This document shows, piece by piece, positions 28,270-36,492 of a stretch of DNA of 64,000 bases. The translations under genes and the position numbers were made by a program. The DNA comes from Nocardia lijiangensis NBRC 108240 (GTDB taxonomy: Bacteria; Actinomycetota; Actinomycetes; Mycobacteriales; Mycobacteriaceae): contig NZ_BDBP01000043.1 of the NCBI RefSeq assembly GCF_001613045.1, positions 19,847 to 83,846 of the forward strand. The letters are read 5' to 3'. Below the pieces are notes generated by a model. The model was given only the letters and a program-made list of their open reading frames with translations, made no database searches and had not been told where the DNA came from. The stretch's first letter is position 1, and every line of letters begins with the position of its first letter.

Positions 28270-29090
28270 TGCGTATCGAAACCAATGGCATCGAGTTGCA
28301 GGTACAGGTCAGCGGCTCGGGCCCGGATGTGCTGCTGGTGCACGGCTATCCGGATACCCACGCCGTGTGGCGCTACCAGGTGCCGGCGTTGAACGCCGCC
28401 GGCTATCGCACTATCGCCCCCGATCTGCGCGGGTTCGGGTCCTCGGACAAACCCACGGAACTGGCGCAGTACGAGCTCGCCGAGTATGTCGCGGATCTGG
28501 TGGGTGTGCTGGACGACCTGGACGTGCAGCACGCCCACGTCATCGGACACGACTGGGGTGCCTCGCTGTCGGTGCTGCTCGCGGGGCTGCATCCCGAGCG
28601 GGTCGACAGCCTCACCACCCTGTGGGTCGGAACTGCGGCGGCGGTCGTGGACGCGGGCCTGCCGCAACGCGAGAAGTCCTGGTACTTCCTGTTGTTCCAG
28701 TCTTTGGGCATCGCCGAACGTTGGCTCTCCCAAGACGATTTCGCCAACACCCGGCAGTGGCTCGCGAGTCATCCGGACCTGCTCGAGGTCATCGAACGGA
28801 TGCGTGACCCGCGGGCGCTGAGCACCAGCCTGGGGCTGTACCGCACCGGAGCCGGACCGGAGTTCCTCGTCGATCCGCCCGTCCTACCACCGGTACTCGC
28901 GCCGATGATGGGCGTGTGGAGCAGCGGCGACGCATTCCTTACCGAGCAATCGATGCTCGGCAACGAGAAATACGTCAAAGGGTCGTGGCGATATGAACGT
29001 CTCGACGGCATCGGCCACTGGATGCAACTCGAGGCACCGAACAAAGTCAACAAGCTGCTACTGGACTTCTTGCCGGAACCGACGCAGTGA
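28269..29090 (+). CDS. Alpha/beta hydrolase, epoxide-hydrolase/dehalogenase type
   Basis: 273 residues. LLVHGYPDTHAVWRYQVPAL is the oxyanion loop and IGHDWGASLSVLLAG gives nucleophile Asp95; the catalytic His is in DGIGHWMQLEAP. The Asp nucleophile indicates epoxide hydrolase or haloalkane dehalogenase chemistry. The GTG start at 28269 overlaps the upstream stop (TAGTG), coupling it to the FAD oxidoreductase. It is the second FAD-enzyme/hydrolase pair in this block after 18647-20486. Confidence 0.85.
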   Translation: MRIETNGIELQVQVSGSGPDVLLVHGYPDTHAVWRYQVPALNAAGYRTIAPDLRGFGSSDKPTELAQYELAEYVADLVGVLDDLDVQHAHVIGHDWGASLSVLLAGLHPERVDSLTTLWVGTAAAVVDAGLPQREKSWYFLLFQSLGIAERWLSQDDFANTRQWLASHPDLLEVIERMRDPRALSTSLGLYRTGAGPEFLVDPPVLPPVLAPMMGVWSSGDAFLTEQSMLGNEKYVKGSWRYERLDGIGHWMQLEAPNKVNKLLLDFLPEPTQ

Positions 29091-29691
29091 TGCACATGCG
29101 AATTCTGTTCTCCAGCACGCCCGCTCATGGCCATCTGCTGCCGCTGGTCCCGCTCGAGAGAGCGGCCCGCCGGGCCGGGCACGTCACCGCCTTTCTGACC
29201 CACGGATCCGTCGCGGACGTCGTCGCTCCCGCCGAGGTGCTCTCGGCCGGTGCGACGCTGGGGGAGGCCTTGGCCGAAGTGCAGCGCCGTACCGGGGCCG
29301 ACGCCAGTACCGATATGAGTCCGTCGACACGAGCCGAGTCCACGTGACCGGTTTCGTGCCCATGCGGTACCTGCTGGATGGGGTTGATGTGGTGGTCACC
29401 TCCGGAGGTGCGGGCACAGTGCTTTCGGTGTTGGGTGCGGCTGTTCCGATGGTCATCCTGCCGCTGGGATTGGACAAGCCGCTCAATGCCGAACGCGCGG
29501 CAGCGGTGGGAGCTGCGGTGGTCATCCAAGATCCCCGCCAGGCAGGTACTGCCGCTGCTCGAGTCCTGGGTACCCCGTCGTTCGCGGTGGCGGCGTCCCA
29601 GATGGCGGCCAGGATCGCCGCTATGAAGCCAGCAGATGAAGTCCTTGCCTTATTGCTCGACCGGATAAGCCTGAGGAGGTCCGAAACATGA
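29090..29691 (+). pseudogene. GT1 (UDP-)glycosyltransferase, internally deleted
   Basis: The first ~75 codons from ATG 29090 are a typical GT1/MGT N-terminus (MRILFSSTPAHGHLLPLVPL). Near 29315-29330 the sequence jumps, in another frame, to the C-terminal donor-binding part: VHVTGFVPMRYLLDGVDVVV, then TSGGAGTVLSVLGA and PLGLDKPLNAERAAAVGA. A normal member has about 390 residues; here roughly 200 in the middle are missing and the halves are out of frame. The start still overlaps the previous stop (TGATG) and the end overlaps the next ATG, so the operon layout survived the deletion. Confidence 0.85.
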
Positions 29692-30284
29692 AGACAATCA
29701 GTCGATTCCAGCGTTCCATGCTCGTTGCAATCACGCTTGCCGGGTTGCTGAGCGCTTGCGACAGCAGCACGGCGACGGAGACCTCGCCGACGACATCGAC
29801 GCCAGCTGCGCCGTCCCCGGCCGCCGTGCCGCCAACAGCCGACGCTCGGCCGCCCACACTGGCGAAGACGCAGGGCTGGTTGCAGATTTTCAGCGGTATC
29901 GCCCCGGCCGGCGCGGTGCATGTGCAACTCGCCGTGACCAGCAATCCCGATATCGGACAGTACGTTTCAGACGGCAGCGGCCGGTCGCTGTACCGATTCG
30001 ACAAGGACACCAACACACCGCCGACGTCTACGTGTACCGGTCAGTGCGCCGCGACGTGGCCACCACTGACGGTCGCTCGTGGGCAATCAGTATTCGCGGC
30101 CGGGGTCGATCCGCAGCTCGTCGGATTCATCGAACGTGGCGACGGCAGTTGCCAAATCACCATCGGTGGCTGGCCCGTCTACTACTTCTCGAAGGACAAA
30201 ACCCCTGGTGACCTGCTAGGTCAAGGCGTCGGCGGGACGTGGTTCGCGGTCACGCCTACTGGGGGTAAGGCTCTTCGAAAGTAA
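29688..30284 (+). CDS. Lipoprotein with Y-X4-D secreted repeats
   Basis: 198 residues. The lipobox is LAGLLSAC, so Cys24 should be acylated, followed by a Thr/Pro/Ala-rich linker. Two Y-X4-D units typical of the Lipoprotein_15 (COG4315) family are seen as YRFDKD and YYFSKD, with CTGQCAATWPP between them. The family is of unknown function. GAGGAGG precedes the ATG, which overlaps the stop of the glycosyltransferase remnant by 4 bp. It should sit on the outer face of the cytoplasmic membrane. Confidence 0.85.
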   Translation: MKTISRFQRSMLVAITLAGLLSACDSSTATETSPTTSTPAAPSPAAVPPTADARPPTLAKTQGWLQIFSGIAPAGAVHVQLAVTSNPDIGQYVSDGSGRSLYRFDKDTNTPPTSTCTGQCAATWPPLTVARGQSVFAAGVDPQLVGFIERGDGSCQITIGGWPVYYFSKDKTPGDLLGQGVGGTWFAVTPTGGKALRK

Positions 30285-30432
30285 CCAGCACCGAACCGGG
30301 TCAACGACATGATCCCGGACTTCCAGTCCACAACTGCGCTCTAGCCGATCGGGTGCCGGGCGGTTGCGCCGCCATCGCCCGGCACCGAAAGCCCCTCAGG
30401 GCGTGCACCTCCGAACGAAAGAAGCTCGCACG

Positions 30433-31314
30433 ATGACTCGAACCATTCCCGGATTCGACTACCACCGGGTCCCCGTGGCCGACGACATAGCTCTCAACGT
30501 CGCCGTCGCCGGCTCGGGAACCCCGATCGTGCTGTTGCACGGTTTTCCGCAGACCCACCTGATGTGGCGGCACGTCGCCACCGACCTGGTCGCAGCGGGC
30601 CACACCGTCTTGGCCCCGGACCTGCGTGGTTACGGCACCAGCGACAAACCGGTCGAAGCTGGGCCCGACACCTACTCGAAGCGGACCATGGCAGCCGACA
30701 TCATCGCCGTGGCAAAAGCTTTCGGCCACGACCGTTTCGCGCTCGCCGGACACGATCGTGGCGCACTGGTGGCCTTCCGAGCAGGCCTCGACCACCCCGA
30801 CACGATCAGTCATCTCGCGTGCCTGGACGTGCTACCCACGCTGGACATGTGGGACGTGCTGCACGGCGCCAGCGCCGCCGTGGGATTCCATCTGTACCTG
30901 ATGGCGCAGCCACCTGGCCTGCCCGAACAGATGATCGCCGCCAGCGCCGACGCGTTCTTCGCCTTCTTCCTGGACCAGTGGACCAAGGATCCATCCGCGA
31001 TTCCCGACTCGGTGCGCGCGGCCTACCTCGAGGCAAGCCGCGAGGCCGTCCCTTCGATCGTGGCCGACTACCGCGCTTCGGCGACAGTCGATGTCGAGCA
31101 TGATCGTTCGGACCGTGCCGCAGGTATCCGGCTGACGATGCCTGTGACGGTCATGCAGCAGGACTGGGGTGCCGCACTCGGATACGAGGCCGCGGCTCTG
31201 TGGTCGAACTGGGCACCGGATCTGGACCACGTCACCGTCGACGCGGGTCACTTCATGGCGGAGGAGGACCCTGGCTCGGTTGCTGCCGCGATTCGCGATC
31301 TCGTGCGCCGCTGA
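30433..31314 (+). CDS. Haloacetate-dehalogenase-like alpha/beta hydrolase
   Basis: 293 residues. LLHGFPQTHLMWRHVA is the oxyanion region; LAGHDRGALVAFR carries nucleophile Asp108 and Arg109, the GHDRG motif of haloacetate dehalogenases; the His is in DAGHFMAEEDP. In fluoroacetate dehalogenase a second Arg three residues on binds the carboxylate; here that position is Leu112, so the acid substrate is probably different. GAAAGAAG lies before ATG 30433. It is the fifth alpha/beta hydrolase of this block. Confidence 0.8.
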   Translation: MTRTIPGFDYHRVPVADDIALNVAVAGSGTPIVLLHGFPQTHLMWRHVATDLVAAGHTVLAPDLRGYGTSDKPVEAGPDTYSKRTMAADIIAVAKAFGHDRFALAGHDRGALVAFRAGLDHPDTISHLACLDVLPTLDMWDVLHGASAAVGFHLYLMAQPPGLPEQMIAASADAFFAFFLDQWTKDPSAIPDSVRAAYLEASREAVPSIVADYRASATVDVEHDRSDRAAGIRLTMPVTVMQQDWGAALGYEAAALWSNWAPDLDHVTVDAGHFMAEEDPGSVAAAIRDLVRR

Positions 31315-31335
31315 CCGACGTCGAACTCCCGAATG

Positions 31336-31367
31336 CATAGTCAAACTATATGTATATTTTCACTATG
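31336..31367. promoter_or_regulatory. AT-rich 32-bp dyad before the M14 peptidase
   Basis: CATAGTCAAA (31336-31345) and TTTCACTATG (31358-31367) are inverted with one mismatch, spaced by 12 AT bases. Inside it ATAGT-CAA-ACTAT (31337-31349) is a perfect smaller palindrome. This is the most AT-rich spot in the block and lies 26 bp before the peptidase start. A TetR gene follows that peptidase and could bind here. Confidence 0.65.
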
Positions 31368-31393
31368 GATTGGGTTCGAGAGGTTGATACCCC

Positions 31394-32848
31394 ATGGTGG
31401 AAATGAACCGTCGACGGCTGTTCGGGCTCGGCGCGATGGCTGCTGTCGCCGGTTGTTCTCGCATCGATGCCGGCAATGGTGACGCGGTCCGGGCAGGAAC
31501 CGGCGAGATCGCCGAGATCATCGGGTCGGTACCGCCGATCTCGGCATTTCCGACCGCCGAGGAGATGAACACCTTCGTCGACCGGCTGGCTGTGGACCAT
31601 CCTGGCCGAGTGCTGGTCACCGAGATCGGCCGCTCCCGGAGCGGCCAGACGATTCGCAACGTGCGCATCGGATCCGGGCCGCGCCCGATACTTGTGCTCG
31701 GTAGTCCACACTCGAATGAGCCGATCGGCTTGGCCACCACCCGTCACCTGCTGAGCCGATTGGCCGCCGACGAGTCGCTGACATCTTCGCTGGAAGCGAC
31801 CTGGAATTTCGTCCCGCTGGTGGATCCGGACGCCACGCGGCTGGGCGAAGGCTGGTTCGGTGGCCCGTTCACGCGCACCACTGTGGCGCGGCACTTCTAC
31901 CGGCCGCCCTCTGATCTGCAAGCCGAGTGGACCTTCCCGATGAACTGGCGGGGCACCGCGATCGGCCGGCCGTTGCCGGAGACCCAGGCACTGATGACAC
32001 TGATCGACGCCACTCGCCCCGCGCTGGTGGCTTCGCTGCACAACGCGGACTTCAGCGGCGGATTCGCCTACGTCAGCGGCGGCGACAGTGACTACTGGAA
32101 CTCGCTGACCAGGCACATCACCGGCAACGGATTGCCGCTGTACCGAGGCGAACCCGACGCCCCAGGTGCGGAGTTGCTGGCCGAAGGCATCTTCCGGATG
32201 CCGAGCTTCGACCAGATGTGCGGCGCGATTGCGGCCGGCGGCGAGGATCCGCTGTCGCTGTCCGGCGGCAGCAGCGGCCACTACGCCGGACAGTACGGCG
32301 GCGCGTACCTGGTCAGCGAATTGCCGCTGTGGACCGACCCGCGCCTGGCCGACCACACCGGCTCCGAGATGTCGGTGGCTGAATTGAACGCCGCATGCGC
32401 GGCGTCAGCCCAGGAAATCGCCGACACCGCCACCGATGTGCTCGCGCGGATGGGCGGCCTGCTGAGCCGGACCAGCCCCTTCCATGCCTTGGTCGAAGCG
32501 TCCATTCCCGCAGCGCGAGCCACGGCCGCGGCCAAGCGTGCGGCCCGCGCGCCCGATCGGAAAGCCACCCGATCCGAGGTTGCCACCGACCTGTACGGCT
32601 GGTCGGCAATGCTGCGGTTACGCATGGCCGGCCCGCTCGCTCGGCTGCTGCGTGAGGAGGCCACCCGCACCGGATCGCCCGAACTTCACGCCGAAAGCGT
32701 GCGTTTCGACGCCGTCTTCGATCGGTGGTGCGCTGAGATCGAACGCGATGCACCCGGGGAACTGGTTCCACCGAATCGACTGGTCGCAATCCAGGCATCG
32801 TCCGTCATCACGGCGGTGACTCGGTTGCGCGATCAACGGCCGGTGTAG
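31394..32848 (+). CDS. M14-family zinc carboxypeptidase-like lipoprotein
   Basis: 484 residues. MNRRRLFGLGAMAAVAGC combines a twin-arginine-like start with a lipobox, so it is likely exported and lipid-anchored. Zinc ligands are PHSNEP (His106, Glu109) and LVASLHNADF (His216), the order of M14 peptidases; YLVSELPLW probably carries the catalytic Glu. The ~200-residue C-terminal helical part is extra. It may trim peptides or amidated compounds outside the cell. ATG at 31394 was chosen; 31403 is possible. It lies 54 bp before the TetR gene, same strand, downstream of an AT-rich dyad. Confidence 0.8.
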   Translation: MVEMNRRRLFGLGAMAAVAGCSRIDAGNGDAVRAGTGEIAEIIGSVPPISAFPTAEEMNTFVDRLAVDHPGRVLVTEIGRSRSGQTIRNVRIGSGPRPILVLGSPHSNEPIGLATTRHLLSRLAADESLTSSLEATWNFVPLVDPDATRLGEGWFGGPFTRTTVARHFYRPPSDLQAEWTFPMNWRGTAIGRPLPETQALMTLIDATRPALVASLHNADFSGGFAYVSGGDSDYWNSLTRHITGNGLPLYRGEPDAPGAELLAEGIFRMPSFDQMCGAIAAGGEDPLSLSGGSSGHYAGQYGGAYLVSELPLWTDPRLADHTGSEMSVAELNAACAASAQEIADTATDVLARMGGLLSRTSPFHALVEASIPAARATAAAKRAARAPDRKATRSEVATDLYGWSAMLRLRMAGPLARLLREEATRTGSPELHAESVRFDAVFDRWCAEIERDAPGELVPPNRLVAIQASSVITAVTRLRDQRPV

Positions 32849-32901
32849 GTGGCCGTAATGTCGGCTGGACCAAGCTCTCAGCAGAAGGGACGAGGACGCC
32901 G

Positions 32902-33537
32902 ATGCGCCTGACCCGGGCCGAAACCCGTCAACGAAAACGGGAGTCGTTGATCGATGCCGCGATCGCCGAGATCGCGGCCAAAGGTTACGCGGCGGCACGG
33001 TTGGACGATATCGCCGACCGCGTCGATGTGACGATTGGCTCGATCTACTCGATTTTCGGTAGCAAGCAACAACTGCTCGTGGCGGTCGTGGAACGGCTCG
33101 GCGCCGAACTCATCGCTGCAACAGCCGATCTGGAGGATCCGGAGCTGTCGTTGGAACAGGTGCTGCATGGTATCGGCGCCGCATGGTTCCGCGCCGCGAC
33201 CGCGCCGCTGGCGCGCCAGGCTTTCGCATTCGAAATGGAGCTTCTCAGTACGGTTTTGCGTGACCCGTCGGTCAGTTCCGTACTGGGCGAAACGGCCAGC
33301 GCGCGCGACCATGCACGATTCGCACAGCTGCTGACCGATCGTGCGATCACCGAAGACCTCATCGGGCCACGCACAACCAACGACCAGGCTCGACATCTCG
33401 CCCTCATCTTGACGGCGTGGATGACCGGGCTGGCACAACAGGCGCAACTCGTGCCCGAGACGCTCCAGGAGGACGACTTCGTCCGATCCGCGGTCGCGGC
33501 GGTCACACTGCTGCCTCGAATCGATACAGCCACCTGA
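32902..33537 (+). CDS. TetR-family regulator
   Basis: 211 residues. The N-terminal HTH is clear: RESLIDAAIAEIAAKGYAAA, then LDDIADRVDVTIGSIYSIFG and SKQQLLVAVV. The ligand domain follows with no recognised subfamily. It is downstream of the M14 peptidase, and the palindrome at 31336-31367 is a candidate target. It is the last intact gene of the accessory block before the decayed XRE copy. Confidence 0.9.
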   Translation: MRLTRAETRQRKRESLIDAAIAEIAAKGYAAARLDDIADRVDVTIGSIYSIFGSKQQLLVAVVERLGAELIAATADLEDPELSLEQVLHGIGAAWFRAATAPLARQAFAFEMELLSTVLRDPSVSSVLGETASARDHARFAQLLTDRAITEDLIGPRTTNDQARHLALILTAWMTGLAQQAQLVPETLQEDDFVRSAVAAVTLLPRIDTAT

Positions 33538-33565
33538 AGGTCGCAAGGAGTACTGGCATGCGCCA

Positions 33566-34155
33566 CTCACTGGGGTGAGTGTCGAATACATCACCCGGCT
33601 GGAACAGGGGCGTGATCGTCATCCCTCGCCGCCGGTTCTCTCCGCACTTGCCGACGCGCTGCAGCTCACGCCGAGCGAACGCATCCACCTGCACCGCCTG
33701 ACCAAGTCCGCCGACCCCGGGTTCAGCTGTATGGGCGATGCGCTGACGACGACCCCCTGGCCAACCTCGCGCGATTCGTCTTCGCGGACCCGCGCGCCCG
33801 CCTTGTTTACCCGGACTGGGACGACGTGGCCGACCAGCGGGTCGCGATGCTGAAGCACGGCCCGTTCCGCGCCGACCCCGCCATCGCGCACCTCACCGAC
33901 GAACTCACCGTGATCGCGGGAGACGAGTTCACCCGGCGGGTGGAGAGCGTGCCGAGCCTGCCCGCGGCCACGGGCATCACCCGGCTCGCTCACCCGACGG
34001 CGGGCCCGCTGCGCCTGGCCTACGAAACCCTCGACCTGTCCGCCGACGACGACCAGCAGCTCATCGTCCACCTGCCCGCCGACGAGGCCACGGCCGCGGC
34101 GCTGGACGTGTTGGCGGGCCGCTGCCCCGGCCAGCTGCGCGCGGTCTCCGGCTGA
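33566..34155 (+). pseudogene. Truncated, frameshifted MmyB-type XRE regulator
   Basis: From 33566 the frame reads LTGVSVEYITRLEQGRDRHP and on to GFSCMG, matching residues ~40-100 of the intact regulator at 15581. Near 33740 it loses about 45 residues and changes frame, then continues as DDPLANLARFVFADPRAR, YPDWDDVADQRVAMLKHGPF and to the matching end CPGQLRAVSG. The first ~40 residues, including HTH helix 1, are missing. It cannot give a working protein. Codon use is GC3-rich like the core genes, unlike the intact copy. It ends 66 bp before prfB. Confidence 0.9.
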
Positions 34156-34221
34156 GCCCGCCCCGGCAAATGGGCAGGCACACGTTTCCCGCCGGCGACT
34201 GGCCCGGTAGCGTAGTAGATC

Positions 34222-35337
34222 GTGCATCCTGACGTTTCCGCTGATCTCGCCGAACTCGACGCCACGCTGAAGACGGTCGAGTCGGTCCTCGACATCGAGG
34301 AACTGCGCCGCCGTATCGATGAGCTCGAGCACCAGGCGGCCGATCCCGACCTGTGGAACAACCAGGACCACGCTCAGCAGGTGACCAGCCAGCTGTCCCA
34401 CGCGCAGGGCGAGTTGCGCCGGGTGGAGGAGCTGCGCCAGCGGCTCGAGGATCTGCCGGTGCTCTACGAACTCGCCGAGGACGAGGAGGGCGAAGCCCGC
34501 GCTCAAGCCCTGGCCGAGGCCGACGCCGAACGCACCGCGCTACACAGCGACGTCGAGGCGATGGAGGTCCGCACCCTGCTCTCGGGCGAGTACGACAAGC
34601 GCGAGGCGCTGGTCAACATCCGCTCCGGCGCCGGTGGCGACGACGCCGCCGACTGGGCCGAGATGCTGATGCGCATGTACATCCGCTGGGCGGACCGGCA
34701 CAAGTACTCCGTCGAGGTGTACGACACGTCCTACGCCGAGGGGCAGGGCATCAAGAGCGCCACCTTCGCCGTGAAGACGCCGTACGCCTACGGCACCCTC
34801 TCGGTCGAGATGGGCACCCACCGCCTGGTGCGGATCAGCCCGTTCGACAACCAGGGCCGCCGCCAGACCTCGTTCGCCGAGGTCGAGGTGCTTCCCGTGG
34901 TCGAGACCACCGACCACATCGAGGTGCCCGAGACCGAGATCCGCGTCGACGTGTACCGCTCCTCGGGTCCGGGTGGCCAGAGCGTCAACACCACCGACTC
35001 CGCGGTGCGCATCACACACATCCCGACCGGCATCGTCGTGACCTGCCAGAACGAGAAGTCCCAGCTCCAGAACAAGATCTCGGCCATGCGCGTGCTGCAG
35101 GCCAAGCTGCTGGAGCGCAAGCGGCAGGAGGAGCGCGCCGAAATGGACGCGCTGAAGACCAACGAGGGCGCGTCCTGGGGTAACCAGATGCGCTCCTACG
35201 TGCTGCACCCGTACCAGATGGTCAAGGACCTGCGCACCGCCTACGAAGTCAACAACCCGACCGCGGTGCTGGACGGGGACATCGACGGGTTCATCGAGTC
35301 CGGAATCCGGTGGCGCATGCGGGAGCAGGCGAATTGA
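34222..35337 (+). CDS. prfB: Peptide chain release factor 2
   Basis: 371 residues. The stop-codon recognition tripeptide SPF is at 206-208 and the catalytic GGQ at 251-253 (SSGPGGQSVNTTDS), so this is RF2, which releases peptides at UGA and UAA. The N-terminal coiled region is full length. No in-frame UGA or slippery site is seen near codon 25, so there is no programmed +1 frameshift as in E. coli. The GTG at 34222 has no clear ribosome site; a TAG-rich -10-like stretch just upstream suggests a leaderless message. It heads the block prfB, mscS-like, ftsE, ftsX. Confidence 0.95.
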   Translation: MHPDVSADLAELDATLKTVESVLDIEELRRRIDELEHQAADPDLWNNQDHAQQVTSQLSHAQGELRRVEELRQRLEDLPVLYELAEDEEGEARAQALAEADAERTALHSDVEAMEVRTLLSGEYDKREALVNIRSGAGGDDAADWAEMLMRMYIRWADRHKYSVEVYDTSYAEGQGIKSATFAVKTPYAYGTLSVEMGTHRLVRISPFDNQGRRQTSFAEVEVLPVVETTDHIEVPETEIRVDVYRSSGPGGQSVNTTDSAVRITHIPTGIVVTCQNEKSQLQNKISAMRVLQAKLLERKRQEERAEMDALKTNEGASWGNQMRSYVLHPYQMVKDLRTAYEVNNPTAVLDGDIDGFIESGIRWRMREQAN

Positions 35338-35439
35338 TTTGAGGTGCGCGGCATTCCGGTGCGACGCGCGGCCCCGGCCGGTACTCCGTTGTAGCCTGTC
35401 TGGCGTGCGTGTTGCGGATGGTGTGAGACGGCAACCGAG

Positions 35440-36297
35440 ATGGACGCGGTGAACGTGGCGGCCTCCGCCGCCGATTCCACAGCGTGGCTGCGATCCAGCG
35501 GCCTCGAGGTCGTGCTGCTGATTCTCGGCGCGATGTTGTTCAGCCGATTCGCCACCTTCGTGCGCGACCGGGTCACCAGCAAGATCGACGCGGGCTTCCG
35601 CAGCAGCGACGCGCTGGTGCGGACCGAGGCGGCCAAACACCGGCACGCGCTGGCCCAGGTGCTCACCTGGGTGGTGCTGACCATCGTCTACGTGCTGGTC
35701 GGCATGGAGGTGCTGCAGCGCCTCGGCTTCCAGGTGACGGGACTCGTCGCCCCCGCCGCGGTGCTCGGCGCCGCGCTGGGTTTCGGCGCGCAGCGCATCG
35801 TGCAGGACATTCTGGCCGGATTCTTCTTGATCACCGAGCGGCAGTACGGATTCGGTGACGTAGTTCGCATCGCCGTGACTGGATCGGCGGACCTCGCCGA
35901 AGGTACGGTCGAGGACGTCACGCTGCGGATCACCACGCTGCGCAACGCCGACGGCGAGGTGATCACCGTGCCGAACGGGCAGATCGTGAAAGTGACCAAT
36001 CTGTCGAAGGACTGGGCTCGCGCCGCGATCGACGTTCCGGTGGCGGCCAGCGCCGACATCACCAGGGTGAACGAGATCTTGCACAAGGTAGGAGCCGAGG
36101 CGTTCCGCGACCGCAGGCTCGAGCCGCTGCTGCTCGACGAACCCACCGTGATGGGCGTGGACGACCTCACCATGGACCAGATGAACATCCGAATGGTTGC
36201 TCGAACGTTGCCGGGTAAACAGTTCGAGGTCGGACGCGAACTGCGGGTCCGAGTGGCTGCGGCTCTGCGCCGGGAAGGTATCAGTGAAACCACGTAA
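35440..36297 (+). CDS. MscS-family mechanosensitive channel
   Basis: 285 residues with three hydrophobic segments (about 22-40, 70-92, 98-118) and the MscS pore and beta domain: VTGLVAPAAVLGAALGFGAQ, then RIVQDILAGFFLITERQYGF and GDVVRI, and ITTLRNADGEVITVPNGQI. Members open under membrane tension and release solutes in hypo-osmotic shock. The gene before ftsE in M. tuberculosis (Rv3104c region) also encodes membrane proteins. The ATG at 35440 is weakly supported. Its last 14 bp overlap the next small gene. Confidence 0.85.
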   Translation: MDAVNVAASAADSTAWLRSSGLEVVLLILGAMLFSRFATFVRDRVTSKIDAGFRSSDALVRTEAAKHRHALAQVLTWVVLTIVYVLVGMEVLQRLGFQVTGLVAPAAVLGAALGFGAQRIVQDILAGFFLITERQYGFGDVVRIAVTGSADLAEGTVEDVTLRITTLRNADGEVITVPNGQIVKVTNLSKDWARAAIDVPVAASADITRVNEILHKVGAEAFRDRRLEPLLLDEPTVMGVDDLTMDQMNIRMVARTLPGKQFEVGRELRVRVAAALRREGISETT

Positions 36298-36442
36298 ATC
36301 GACCGCGATCCTGGGGGCCACCTGGGTCGCGACCTTCGTGTTGTACCTGTTCGTCAAGCCCGATCAACCGGCCGCGACCGAAATCACGCAGGTCGTGAAC
36401 ACCCTACCGGCCGTAGTGAATACGGAGCAGGCCGGACAGTAG
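36284..36442 (+). CDS. Small single-pass membrane protein
   Basis: 52 residues from GTG 36284: basic KPRKS, one hydrophobic helix (AILGATWVATFVLYLFV), then a short outside tail. GGAAGG lies 6 nt before the GTG, inside the end of the mscS gene, so translation is coupled by a 14-bp overlap. It sits between the MscS-like gene and ftsE and may belong to that operon. No family was recognised. It is short but has a good start and a clear helix. Confidence 0.6.
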   Translation: MKPRKSTAILGATWVATFVLYLFVKPDQPAATEITQVVNTLPAVVNTEQAGQ

Positions 36443-36492
36443 CTGCGTCTCCCGAGTGGATGCGCGGGCTTAGCTGGTTAAACTGGCTCCCC

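Noticed and set aside
34222..34320. Programmed +1 frameshift in prfB
   Set aside because: The frame is continuous from GTG to the end; there is no internal UGA with a CUU slippery codon.
34540..36357. 605-codon minus frame opposite prfB and mscS
   Set aside because: Spans two well-identified genes and their gap; no motif and no ribosome site.
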